Of a DNA stretch of 64,000 nt, positions 26,020 to 34,211 are shown piece by piece. The notes below the pieces were generated by a model. That model was not told the DNA's origin, did no database searches, and was given only the letters and a program-made list of their open reading frames with translations. Origin of the DNA: Herbaspirillum huttiense (GTDB lineage Bacteria > Pseudomonadota > Gammaproteobacteria > Burkholderiales > Burkholderiaceae_D). Location of the stretch: contig NZ_CP037993.1 in the NCBI RefSeq assembly GCF_004367745.1, positions 1,922,001 through 1,986,000 on the forward strand, written 5' to 3'. Numbering within the stretch: the stretch's first letter is position 1; each line of letters starts with the position of its first letter. A program made the translations under genes and the position numbers.

Positions 26020-26286
26020 TTACGCGGTTCGTCCTGACGACTCCATGCTGGAGATCAGCGAGGCCCCGCAGGAGGTCTTGTGGCCCTCGAAGGCGACGGC
26101 CTTGCCGTCGATCAGCACGTTGGGATCGCCTTCCACGATGACGCAATCGTGATGGCCGGAGATCGGGCAGCTGCAGTGATCGCCGACGCAGGCGACGGCG
26201 CGTCCCATGACGATGGATTTGTCTTGTCCGGTGACGACCTTGCCGCCGTGGCTGGTGGAATCGCCGAGACGAATGATGCCGCGCAT
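26020..26286 (-). CDS. PAAR-domain protein (type VI secretion spike tip)
   Basis: An 88-residue protein made of one PAAR domain: RLGDSTSHGGKVVTGQ at the N-terminus, then CVGDHCSCPISGHHDCVIVE with the metal-binding Cys and His residues, and VLIDGKAVAFEGHKTSCGA. PAAR proteins form the sharpened zinc-bound cone on a VgrG trimer. It is the last gene of the vgrG-tle3-tla3 unit, 24 bp after tla3. It has no extension, so it is a structural tip rather than an evolved effector. Confidence 0.9.
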   Translation of the reverse strand: MRGIIRLGDSTSHGGKVVTGQDKSIVMGRAVACVGDHCSCPISGHHDCVIVEGDPNVLIDGKAVAFEGHKTSCGASLISSMESSGRTA

Positions 26287-26310
26287 GTCAGTGGTCCTTG
26301 TGGGGTGATG

Positions 26311-27984
26311 TCATTCAAAGGGGCTCCGGCCACCGTGCGTCTTGGCCCACGTAGCCTTGGTGGTTTCATCCGGCGGGCTGACCATGATGATGCTGGCCAT
26401 GCCGTTCGGGCGGCGGTTCACCGTCGCACTCGCACCGCCCTGGTGATAGCTGGCGATCAGGCCAAGACCGATCTGCACCATGGGTGAACTGGTGCCGGTG
26501 TTGCCGATGCGTGCGCCGATGTCGTAGCCTTCCTTGACCTCGTCTGGATGCGGAGCCGAGGCACCCATTTGCATCAAGGCCTGGTTCAGCGGGATGACCC
26601 ATTGCTTGTTGCCGGTAGTGTCGTAGAAGACGCGTTTGGGTTCGGTGGCTTCAGGCAAGCCGGCGATGGCGGCTTCCCAGCCGGCTTTCAGGGCGGCTGC
26701 TTGCAGGGCGGTTTTCAGCGGTTGGCCTTTGTCGTCGGTGAGTTTTACGTCGACTGGGCGATGGAGATAGCCGAGCAGGGGAGCATCGTCAAATTGCTCG
26801 ACTTGCCAGTTGGTCCAGCGCACCGGGAGGTAGGGAGAGGGCTTGAAGTCACCGGGGCCTTGGTTGCTGATGGTCTTCCATAATTCCGGTAATTTTTCTT
26901 GCCACCATTTTGCGGACATGACACCGATGGCCGAAGGATTGGCGACCCCGGCTTCCTTTTCTTTCTTGATGAAATACGCATTGAAACTGTCCGGGCCTTG
27001 ATCGTGGCTATTTCGCCAGAAGAAATTCCATAGCTTGACGATGTCGTACTCGGTGTCGTTTTTATTGATGTTGGCAGTCTGCTTGACAGCATAGGGGCGG
27101 ACTAAATTGTCGACCCGGTCCGAGCGCGTGACCAGGAAGGCTGCGACACTATCGGGCATCGCGGGAATGACGTGGCCGATCTTTGGCGTGTCAATACGGC
27201 CGGGTGTCTCAATCAGCGTTCGAAGCATGGATCCGTCAGTACTGAAGATCAGCGCTGCGGGCGCATCTGGATGAGTATCAAAAAAGGCGAACAGCTTTTC
27301 TATCATCGCTGCGCCGTCATCGGTATTGGCGTCTTCCTGCCACAAGAGCAAGGTCACACCAAGGCTTGCCATTTGACGCAGGCCCGCCAGGTTTGCAGCT
27401 GGCCGTGTTCCGTCCTTCGCCTTTGGTGGATACCAGATGATGACGGGGATGGGCCATTGTTCGACAGCACGCCGAGCGCCCCTTTCAAGAGAAACACTAG
27501 TGACAACACCCAATTTGGATAAGCGTTCGTCAGCACTATTCGAGTAGTCGTCCGGATTTTTTGAGCGATAACTCTCATGATTGTTGGCTTTTTTCTCAAT
27601 AAGTCGCCATATTTCCTCGTCTGTATCTTCGCCGACGACGACGCCCATTCCTCTTACTTCCAACACAAACTTATTTCCCGTCTGGGTGAGTATCTTCTTT
27701 GCCCCGGAAAGAGTTGCTTCCGTTGTCACTGGAGAGACCTGTGGTTGTGCGCTAACCGTTGCTGCGGCACTCGATGTGCCATGCATCCATGCCAAATTTC
27801 CCACAAACGCTACAACAGCAATGCCGAGTGCACCTAAGATTCCGTTCCGAATATTGCTTCCCATATTCATCGTTTCCTGTCCTGTTATTTGCCACTGATG
27901 GTAACTCTCAGTCATGATGTAGGCACTCCACAGAAGTGCCATCAATAAAAATGCGGCCAAGTAAGGCCAAATACGGGGCCTCAT
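26311..27984 (-). CDS. Type VI lipase adapter, Tla3-like (DUF2875)
   Basis: A 557-residue protein of the DUF2875/Tla3 family. In Pseudomonas aeruginosa the family member next to Tle3 acts as an adapter that brings the lipase to its VgrG. Recognisable segments are LEVRGMGVVVGEDTDEEIWR, PVIIWYPPK, PLGYL-like LLGYLHRPVDV and the end GGASATVNRRPNGMASIIMV. Two hydrophobic segments at about residues 6-24 and 47-66 suggest a membrane-anchored N-terminus. The ATG overlaps the tle3 stop (ATGA). Coding GC is visibly lower than in the flanking genes, consistent with transfer. Confidence 0.8.
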   Translation of the reverse strand: MRPRIWPYLAAFLLMALLWSAYIMTESYHQWQITGQETMNMGSNIRNGILGALGIAVVAFVGNLAWMHGTSSAAATVSAQPQVSPVTTEATLSGAKKILTQTGNKFVLEVRGMGVVVGEDTDEEIWRLIEKKANNHESYRSKNPDDYSNSADERLSKLGVVTSVSLERGARRAVEQWPIPVIIWYPPKAKDGTRPAANLAGLRQMASLGVTLLLWQEDANTDDGAAMIEKLFAFFDTHPDAPAALIFSTDGSMLRTLIETPGRIDTPKIGHVIPAMPDSVAAFLVTRSDRVDNLVRPYAVKQTANINKNDTEYDIVKLWNFFWRNSHDQGPDSFNAYFIKKEKEAGVANPSAIGVMSAKWWQEKLPELWKTISNQGPGDFKPSPYLPVRWTNWQVEQFDDAPLLGYLHRPVDVKLTDDKGQPLKTALQAAALKAGWEAAIAGLPEATEPKRVFYDTTGNKQWVIPLNQALMQMGASAPHPDEVKEGYDIGARIGNTGTSSPMVQIGLGLIASYHQGGASATVNRRPNGMASIIMVSPPDETTKATWAKTHGGRSPFE

Positions 27985-30296
27985 CGCATATTTCCCAAGT
28001 TGCCAAACGCTGTTCCCACCTGATTCTGATAAAAGCGTATATCGGGTTCCATGCTCTCGTACTGAGCCTTTAGTGCCTCATCTGTCAGTTCATTTACCAC
28101 CAGATCGGGCATCGCCATCGAGACAAAACGTTCAGCGGGGAACGTGCCGGATTGGTAATAGTCCTTACATGCCGTTATAAAGTCCTTGTTCTCCTGAGAT
28201 AGCTTTTCTTTGTATGCTCGATTCGCCAGAATAGTGGAATAGACGTATGGGCTTAATTTCCAGTCTGCGATTGCCAAGATTAATTCACGCCAAACTGGAT
28301 CATCCAATGTCACTGCCTGCCCAATCGCCACATCCATCGCCGTTACCCATCGTTGGTTCTCCGTTGCGTGCAAGATGGCCGAGTGATAGTTGTTGGCCTG
28401 GTAGACATCCTCATCACTCTTCATTCTCTTGCGTGCTTCATTGGGGGTCTCCTCGCGCTCTACCGTGTAGCTGACGGGTCCCATGGCCAATGTATTGGAT
28501 AGAATGGGCTGCAATCGCCAGTGATGGGCCTGATCATCTATGGACGGATTTTTTGCATTGAAATCTCTCTTGGCCTTTTCCAGGTCATAACCCACGTCAT
28601 TGGTAACGTCCATCTGCTTCCACTTCATGCTGGCGTATTGATTCCCGAGAATGACGTTCTGAGTCACATCATCCGGTTCTGCCATGCCGATGCGGTCGTT
28701 TCCCCAACGGTCTGGTCCTCCTTTGCGGCCCTTGATCTCGCCGCCATACAGGTCCGGTTCACATGGCGGCTTGAGCTCTTCGCCGTTGATGTAGCGCATT
28801 TCTGCCGGGATGAATTTATCTTGCATGAACAGGTTATTCGCTGCGTTTGAAATCCCATCTGCCGGTCCAGGGTTCAGGCGCTCCGCTATCTCGCGAACCG
28901 GCACTGATCCCGGCTTGGTTCCGACCAGTACCTTCTTTCTCTTCCCGTCTGCTGGATCGATACGCTCCATACGCGTCCACATTCTCTGGAGAAAACGTCC
29001 ATGTTTTGCCAAAGCCTTCATGGCATCCATACTCTTTTTGTTTTGCTGTGTTTTTGCCGTGCCGTCTGCTGGCACTACATCCGGAATTCCAAACGTTCCT
29101 ATCCCATGAACCTTGGTCATCCCGACCACGGTATCCTCCGGGCAAAAGTAGAGATACACCTTGCCCCGGTTATCGCGTTCGTCGAAAGTTACCCACTGCT
29201 TGCCGCTTTTGTCCAGCCGACTCCCCGCTGATGGCTTCCATTTTGGACCGGCCCGTCCACCAGACTCGCAGTTGGTGATCAGCAGATCTGCCAGGTCAGG
29301 CAACCGGTAAGGTGCGCTCGTAACCTCGTTGACGATGTTGATCAGCGTTTGTAGCTTTGCCTGGCCGGTTTGATTGCAGTCTGGCGTCTGGTAGAGGCTA
29401 TAGGGGCTATCCACCATGATGACGCAATCTACGCAACGTTGATTTTCCTTTCTGAGGATGGCTTGGGCCAGCAGGGTCAGGATCGTCCCCTGGCTGTGGC
29501 CCATGATGGTAATCGTCTCATTTCCAGGAACTTTGTTTTTTCCTTTGGCGAGTGCCGAGGGCTCGATAGATCGGATCAGCCTGATCAGCCGGGCCAGGCG
29601 CGTAGCAGCCATGACGAAATAGCGACGATCAGGTCCGTCAGCGGCATAGAGCGTTCCCGCACTCAGGGCCAGTCGGGTCCCGGTTCGAGCCGCTCTGTCC
29701 GCTCTGAAGCCTTGGCCATACATGTCGGGAATATTGTTGGTCGCATTGGCGAAAAAGCCCCCGCCTTTGCCGAAGTTCTTGTCGAGGCGGTTGCCTTGCA
29801 GGTCCTGATACTGTCCACGCATTGTCAGGAAGCCGCGACCATCATCCGTGCCACCACGGATTTTATCTGTATTGCTTTTTCCCTTGGAATCAAACCGGGC
29901 AATTTCATCGTCGCTGGCGCGATAGCCCCAATAAAACGGGATGAAGACACTTTTGGTTTTGCTGGTAATTTCTTTGCGCTGATAAAGAAAGGTGTCTGGA
30001 TCAGCCAATATCTTTGCATCGACCACATTAGGATCTTTTTTTTGTTTGAGATTTTTATAGCTTTCTCCATAACTCCCCGCCTTCAAATCCCGCCGATCCA
30101 ATCTCTCATTAAGCCCCTGACAAAGCCCTTCCTCAACAAAGGAATACACCGCCCCCGGATCATTGACCCCATGAATGAAGATAACAATCCCCGGCAGGTC
30201 TGCCGGCACTTCTATCGGCCGGTCACTGTACCGGTTGGCGTGGGAGACCGCTGCACCGCTGGCAGCGACATGGTTGGCATCGTTGCTATCGCCCAT
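27981..30296 (-). CDS. tle3: Type VI secretion phospholipase effector, Tle3 family
   Basis: A 771-residue alpha/beta-hydrolase effector. Strand and oxyanion region GIVIFIHGVNDPGAVYSFVE near residue 36; nucleophile elbow TIMGHSQGTI with Ser268. The long C-terminal half carries the Tle3/DUF3274-type region (WRLQPILSNTLAMGPVSYTV; ENQRWVTAMDVAIGQAV). Tle3 enzymes are delivered to the periplasm of rival cells and hydrolyse membrane phospholipids. No signal peptide is present, as expected for T6SS cargo. It starts 20 bp after vgrG. No gene for a Tli3-type immunity lipoprotein is found beside it, whereas P. aeruginosa has one. Confidence 0.85.
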   Translation of the reverse strand: MGDSNDANHVAASGAAVSHANRYSDRPIEVPADLPGIVIFIHGVNDPGAVYSFVEEGLCQGLNERLDRRDLKAGSYGESYKNLKQKKDPNVVDAKILADPDTFLYQRKEITSKTKSVFIPFYWGYRASDDEIARFDSKGKSNTDKIRGGTDDGRGFLTMRGQYQDLQGNRLDKNFGKGGGFFANATNNIPDMYGQGFRADRAARTGTRLALSAGTLYAADGPDRRYFVMAATRLARLIRLIRSIEPSALAKGKNKVPGNETITIMGHSQGTILTLLAQAILRKENQRCVDCVIMVDSPYSLYQTPDCNQTGQAKLQTLINIVNEVTSAPYRLPDLADLLITNCESGGRAGPKWKPSAGSRLDKSGKQWVTFDERDNRGKVYLYFCPEDTVVGMTKVHGIGTFGIPDVVPADGTAKTQQNKKSMDAMKALAKHGRFLQRMWTRMERIDPADGKRKKVLVGTKPGSVPVREIAERLNPGPADGISNAANNLFMQDKFIPAEMRYINGEELKPPCEPDLYGGEIKGRKGGPDRWGNDRIGMAEPDDVTQNVILGNQYASMKWKQMDVTNDVGYDLEKAKRDFNAKNPSIDDQAHHWRLQPILSNTLAMGPVSYTVEREETPNEARKRMKSDEDVYQANNYHSAILHATENQRWVTAMDVAIGQAVTLDDPVWRELILAIADWKLSPYVYSTILANRAYKEKLSQENKDFITACKDYYQSGTFPAERFVSMAMPDLVVNELTDEALKAQYESMEPDIRFYQNQVGTAFGNLGNMR

Positions 30297-30315
30297 GATG
30301 ATTCCTTGTTCCTTT

Positions 30316-33114
30316 TTATAACGCAGGTTTCAAAATATCGATCTTGAGTATGCGCATGGCATCATCCTTGACCAATTCAGTCAGCCCGTTCGCATCGCTC
30401 TTGCCCTCGATCACCCGGCCATCGTCCAGCGTGATGCGGTAAGACTGATTGGCCGCAGCAGGCGCGGTCTCGGCGGACTCGCCCGGATAATGCAAACGGA
30501 AACGCTGATCCGTCGGCGCATTGCTGAAACTGGTCTTGGCCGCTTGCTGCGTCGAGGGACCGCCCCACTGATGGGACGCCGACAGCAGCTTGATGTCGCC
30601 CTGGGTCCCCATGGTCACGCCGCCACCGATCTTGATGTAGCTGCCATCTTCCGCCACCAGGCGGATGGTCGGCGCGGTGATCAGGACTTCGTTCTCGTTG
30701 GTGCTGATCTTCACGCCCTTCTGCGCATTGGCAGTCAGCGCGGCGTTCTGTGCCTGCAGCAGCACCGGCCCTTCGCCCGCAATCGCCTGGATGCCGGTGC
30801 CGCGAGAAAACAGCTGCATCCCCTGGCCCGCCGTGGCGTTGAAGCGCTGGCCGCTCATCAGTTGCAGATGCTGTTGCGCGATCTGGTCGATGTTCTCGCC
30901 GGCATAGTTCAGCTGCGTCTTGGGCGTCACCGCCACCGAACCCGTGGCCGCGCCGAAGGCCATGATGGCGTGCGCGGCAGAAGGGGCAGAGGCGGCGCTG
31001 TCCTGTCCACCATTGGTACTGCCCGCATCCCAGTTCCGGAATGCTCCGGCCAGCGCACTCTGGCCGCCACTGTCGGCCGCCTGGCCGCCGTGCTGGCCGG
31101 CATAGTCACCCAGGGACTTGAAGAGTTCGGTGCATTGGCCTAGCAGTTCGTTGAGTTCGTCGCGATCCAGCATCTGTCCCGCTGCCTTGTTGCGCGCATA
31201 GGTGGTCAGCAGGATGCCCTGCGCGGCACGCAGCGAGGCGGCAGCGTCGGTGCGCAGCTCGGCCCCTTCGCCGCGCGCCTGGCCGTTGCCGTCCGTGCGC
31301 GGCTGGGTCAGGTAGCCCAGGTTCAGTTCGCTGGCCGCATGTTCGCTGGCCAGCTGGCTGCTGATCTGGCCGGGCGTATCGTCAAAACGCAACTGGTTGT
31401 AGCGGTTGGCCTGGATTTCCTTGGTCTTCATCCCCGACAAAAACCGATTGCCCGGCAAGCCGCCCGCATGGCTGAAGGTGGCCGGCTTGTTCGGTCCGTT
31501 GTGCAGCACGCCGGTGACGAACATCTTGTCCGGATCGCCGTTCAGGAAATCCAGCGCAACCTCCATGCCCACACGCGGCAAAGTGTCGTGGCCATAGCCA
31601 TTGCCGGCCCAGCTGCTGCTCACGCGCACATAGGCACTGTCGGCATCGGTGCCGCTGGTGCCCGCGCCCTGGGCGTGCGCGTGATCCTCAGGATTGAGGC
31701 CCAGCAACTGGACCTTGATGCGGCCGAGTTCGTCGCAATGCACCTCCTCGTTTTTCGGACCGACCACCCGTGCCGTCATCGGATGAACGCGCGGCAGGTC
31801 GATGCGCGGATCATAGGTCGGCGTGAGGGCCACGCCGCGCCGCACGCAGCTGAAACTGTTTTGATAACGGGTCTCTTCCGTGGCGGAGGTGGCCGACTGC
31901 GTGATGAGATCGGGCAGGCCGCTGCTCCAGCGGCTGCTGTCGAAGAGGAGCTGCGCCCGTTCGTTGAGCGCCTTGGGCAGGTTGTTCTGGCCGCGATGAT
32001 GCAGGCGCGTGACCATGAACTGGCGTTGTTCCGGCGGCAGCTGACTGACGTCCGGGTGGCCCGTCAGCTCGAACCAGCGGCCCACGGCCAGGTCACGCAC
32101 GCCGCTGCTGCCCTCGACGCTGGCCGCGCGCAGTTCGTGCGACAGCATCCGGGCGGTGGCCAGGCGCTGGTAGTCGTCGCTGGAGTCGGCCGCATGCGGC
32201 ACGTCGATGAAGCTGTCAGACAGCAGCTGGGCCAGGTCATTGCCGGCCTCTCCCTGGTCGAGGATGCTGACCTGCGAGGACTGATCCATCGCGCCGTGCT
32301 TGTAGTCGGCACTGGCGCGCTGGACGCTGCCGGAAACAATGTGCTGCGAGGCCGACCACAGCGTGATGCCGTCGCGCTCTTCCGTTGCGGCCTCGCGGTG
32401 ATAGCGCACGATGCCGGCGCTGGCCTGGGGCAGTTTCATCGGATCGTCGCAGAAGACCAGCGTGTGGATCGGCAATCCGGCATCGCCGGATGAGGCCGCC
32501 TCCTGAGCGCGCTTGCCGGCGGCCGTGAACCAGGCAATCCCTTCGCGGCGGCACAGGCGGCGAATGAAGTCGGCATCGGATTCGTTGAACTGCAGCGTCA
32601 TCTCGCGCTGGGGATAGCGGCTGCGATCCATGGCGGCCAGGTCGAAATCAAACGCGCGGGCCAGCGCCGGGCTTCGGGTTTGCCATTCCTTGAGCAGGGT
32701 GTCGATGATGTCCGGCACGCTCTTGCTGCGGAAGATGCGGGTGTTGACCCGCCTCTCCAGGACGGACAAGGCATCGCGGATCGTCAGCTGATAGGTCGCC
32801 AGCGAACCGTCGGATTGCCCGGCCCGGGCATCGGTGATGAGGCCGCAGATCTCGTGCAGGGCACCGCGATCCGTGACCAGCCGCACCGCCACCGGCAGGC
32901 CGAGGAAGGTTTTAAGGGGGAGGTCGGAGCGGGTGGACAGGCAGGTCAGATGTCCTTCGATGCCCGTGTAGAGGCCTTCCCGGATGTCGATCCGCTGTAC
33001 GACCAGCACCTGTTCCAGCGTGCTTTGCGCCTTGCCCCAGTGCAGCCGGATGGCCCGGTTGCTCTGGTTCAGGGCGGAGGAGGCAAATGCCTGCAATGCG
33101 TCGGCCAGATTCAT
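30316..33114 (-). CDS. vgrG: VgrG spike protein with DUF2345 and C-terminal extension
   Basis: A 932-residue type VI spike. The gp27/gp44-like base (residues about 1-450) includes YQLTIRDALSVLERRVNTRI and QFNESDADFIRRLCRREGIA, with the OB-fold region LGRIKVQLLG, WAGNGYGHDTLPRVGMEVAL and VTGVLHNGPNKPA. The DUF2345 domain follows (about 620-840; MQLFSRGTGIQAIAGEGPVL). The last about 50 residues (YRITLDDGRVIEGKSDANGL) form a small beta extension like the transthyretin-type tails that dock lipases on VgrG2b. It is the first gene of the island; no tss core genes are in the window, so it is an orphan cluster. Confidence 0.93.
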   Translation of the reverse strand: MNLADALQAFASSALNQSNRAIRLHWGKAQSTLEQVLVVQRIDIREGLYTGIEGHLTCLSTRSDLPLKTFLGLPVAVRLVTDRGALHEICGLITDARAGQSDGSLATYQLTIRDALSVLERRVNTRIFRSKSVPDIIDTLLKEWQTRSPALARAFDFDLAAMDRSRYPQREMTLQFNESDADFIRRLCRREGIAWFTAAGKRAQEAASSGDAGLPIHTLVFCDDPMKLPQASAGIVRYHREAATEERDGITLWSASQHIVSGSVQRASADYKHGAMDQSSQVSILDQGEAGNDLAQLLSDSFIDVPHAADSSDDYQRLATARMLSHELRAASVEGSSGVRDLAVGRWFELTGHPDVSQLPPEQRQFMVTRLHHRGQNNLPKALNERAQLLFDSSRWSSGLPDLITQSATSATEETRYQNSFSCVRRGVALTPTYDPRIDLPRVHPMTARVVGPKNEEVHCDELGRIKVQLLGLNPEDHAHAQGAGTSGTDADSAYVRVSSSWAGNGYGHDTLPRVGMEVALDFLNGDPDKMFVTGVLHNGPNKPATFSHAGGLPGNRFLSGMKTKEIQANRYNQLRFDDTPGQISSQLASEHAASELNLGYLTQPRTDGNGQARGEGAELRTDAAASLRAAQGILLTTYARNKAAGQMLDRDELNELLGQCTELFKSLGDYAGQHGGQAADSGGQSALAGAFRNWDAGSTNGGQDSAASAPSAAHAIMAFGAATGSVAVTPKTQLNYAGENIDQIAQQHLQLMSGQRFNATAGQGMQLFSRGTGIQAIAGEGPVLLQAQNAALTANAQKGVKISTNENEVLITAPTIRLVAEDGSYIKIGGGVTMGTQGDIKLLSASHQWGGPSTQQAAKTSFSNAPTDQRFRLHYPGESAETAPAAANQSYRITLDDGRVIEGKSDANGLTELVKDDAMRILKIDILKPAL

Positions 33115-33311
33115 GGCGCGGCTCCGGTCGACGCGGGAATGAATGATGTCGCCATGGTGGCGCTCCCAATTGCAATAGTTTTAATTTTTTGACGCGAGGG
33201 ACGAACGATGTTGCACAAAGCTCATCAAAGGTCGCTTATCAGACCATGGGAATCTGAAGAAGGTTTCACTTCGGATGTGTGCTGACTGAAATTTTTACTT
33301 GGGTCGTGCAC

Positions 33312-33563
33312 AGAATGTCTTTTCGGCGTGCCTGCGAACAAAGTTTGCTGGATCCCGAGCGGGTGGTGCAGGCTTGTCTGCCCGGCGATATCCATGGGCT
33401 TGGGCTGGAGATCATCCGTGGCTGCAAGGGGCTCGACATCGTCCCGGCCGACGTGGTCGAGGTGTCGCCGCCCTATGACCAGGCCGCGACCACCGCACTG
33501 GTGGCCGCTAATCTGGCCTATGAAATGTTGTGCATCCTGCCGGGCGTGAAATACCGCGCCTGA
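33312..33563 (+). pseudogene. Agmatinase/ureohydrolase remnant with internal deletion
   Basis: The frame retains two blocks of a ureohydrolase. SFRRACEQSLLDPERVVQ corresponds to the mid-region of agmatinases. After a short junction, GLEIIRGCKGLDIVPADVVE and VSPPYDQAATTALVAANLAY match their C-terminus. The region between, which should carry the Asp-x-Asp-x-x-Asp metal ligands (DIDGLDPAFAPGTGTPE type), is gone, as is the N-terminal half. The protein cannot be an active enzyme. It lies right beside the vgrG island, so the island's arrival or a later deletion probably destroyed the gene. Confidence 0.8.
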
Positions 33564-33604
33564 GTCAGCAGGGTGGATGGGATGTGAAGTTTCAGGCCAA
33601 AAAG

Positions 33605-33641
33605 CAAAATGCCCGCATCGGTTGATGCGGGCATTTTTTTT
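33605..33641. terminator. Bidirectional terminator
   Basis: A 14-bp perfect stem (aaaatgcccgcatc with gatgcgggcatttt) with a 4-base loop, T-rich on both strands. It serves the agmatinase remnant on plus and the GNAT gene on minus. Confidence 0.88.
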
Positions 33642-33663
33642 GAGGCAATCAGGCGGGCAGTGT

Positions 33664-34149
33664 TCAGGCCAGCGGCTTGTGCATGAACATGGCCTTGCCA
33701 GTTTCGGCTTTGAGTTCGTAACCCTCGAAGCCACAGGCGCGATACAGCGAACGCGCCACGGCATTGCCTTCCAGGACTTCCAGCGTGAGCTTGCAGCAGC
33801 CCAGTTGGCGGGCTTGGTCCTCGACCGCCGCCAGTAGCAGCTTGGCCACGCCCTGCCCGCGATAGGCAGGCATCACGGCCAGGTCATGCAGGTTCAGCAG
33901 CGGCTTGCAGGCGAAGGTCGAGAAACCTTCGATGCAGGTCGCCAGGCCTGCTGGCGTTTCACCATCGAAGGCCAGGAAGACATGGGCAGTGGGACGTTTC
34001 TTCAGCTCGGCGGCCAGGTTCTCGCGCACGTAGCCGGAGAGCTGCTTGCCGCCGCCCATGGCGTCGGAAGCGTAGGCATTGAGGGTCTCGAACAGCGCTG
34101 CCGCGTGGGCAGCGTTGCCGAGGTCGGCCTTGATGACGGTCACACTCAT
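33664..34149 (-). CDS. GNAT family N-acetyltransferase
   Basis: A 161-residue acetyltransferase. The acetyl-CoA loop is in LAVMPAYRGQGVAKLLLAAV (R-x-x-G-x-G/A), preceded by the strand CKPLLNLHDLAVMP and followed by LEGNAVARSLYRACGFE, the standard GNAT C-terminal helix. Substrate unknown. It starts 62 bp after rhlE ends on the same strand and may be transcribed with it, ending at the bidirectional terminator. Confidence 0.9.
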   Translation of the reverse strand: MSVTVIKADLGNAAHAAALFETLNAYASDAMGGGKQLSGYVRENLAAELKKRPTAHVFLAFDGETPAGLATCIEGFSTFACKPLLNLHDLAVMPAYRGQGVAKLLLAAVEDQARQLGCCKLTLEVLEGNAVARSLYRACGFEGYELKAETGKAMFMHKPLA

Positions 34150-34211
34150 GTCTTTCCTTTTCTTGTGATGGACGATGAACGATGCTGCCCGGAAAGCGGC
34201 TTGAAGCCTGC

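Noticed and set aside
26020..33114. A complete type VI secretion system
   Set aside because: No sheath, baseplate, membrane-complex or ClpV gene is in the window; only spike, tip, effector and adapter.
33279..33563. Functional small gene
   Set aside because: It is made of two agmatinase blocks joined across a deletion and lacks the metal ligands.
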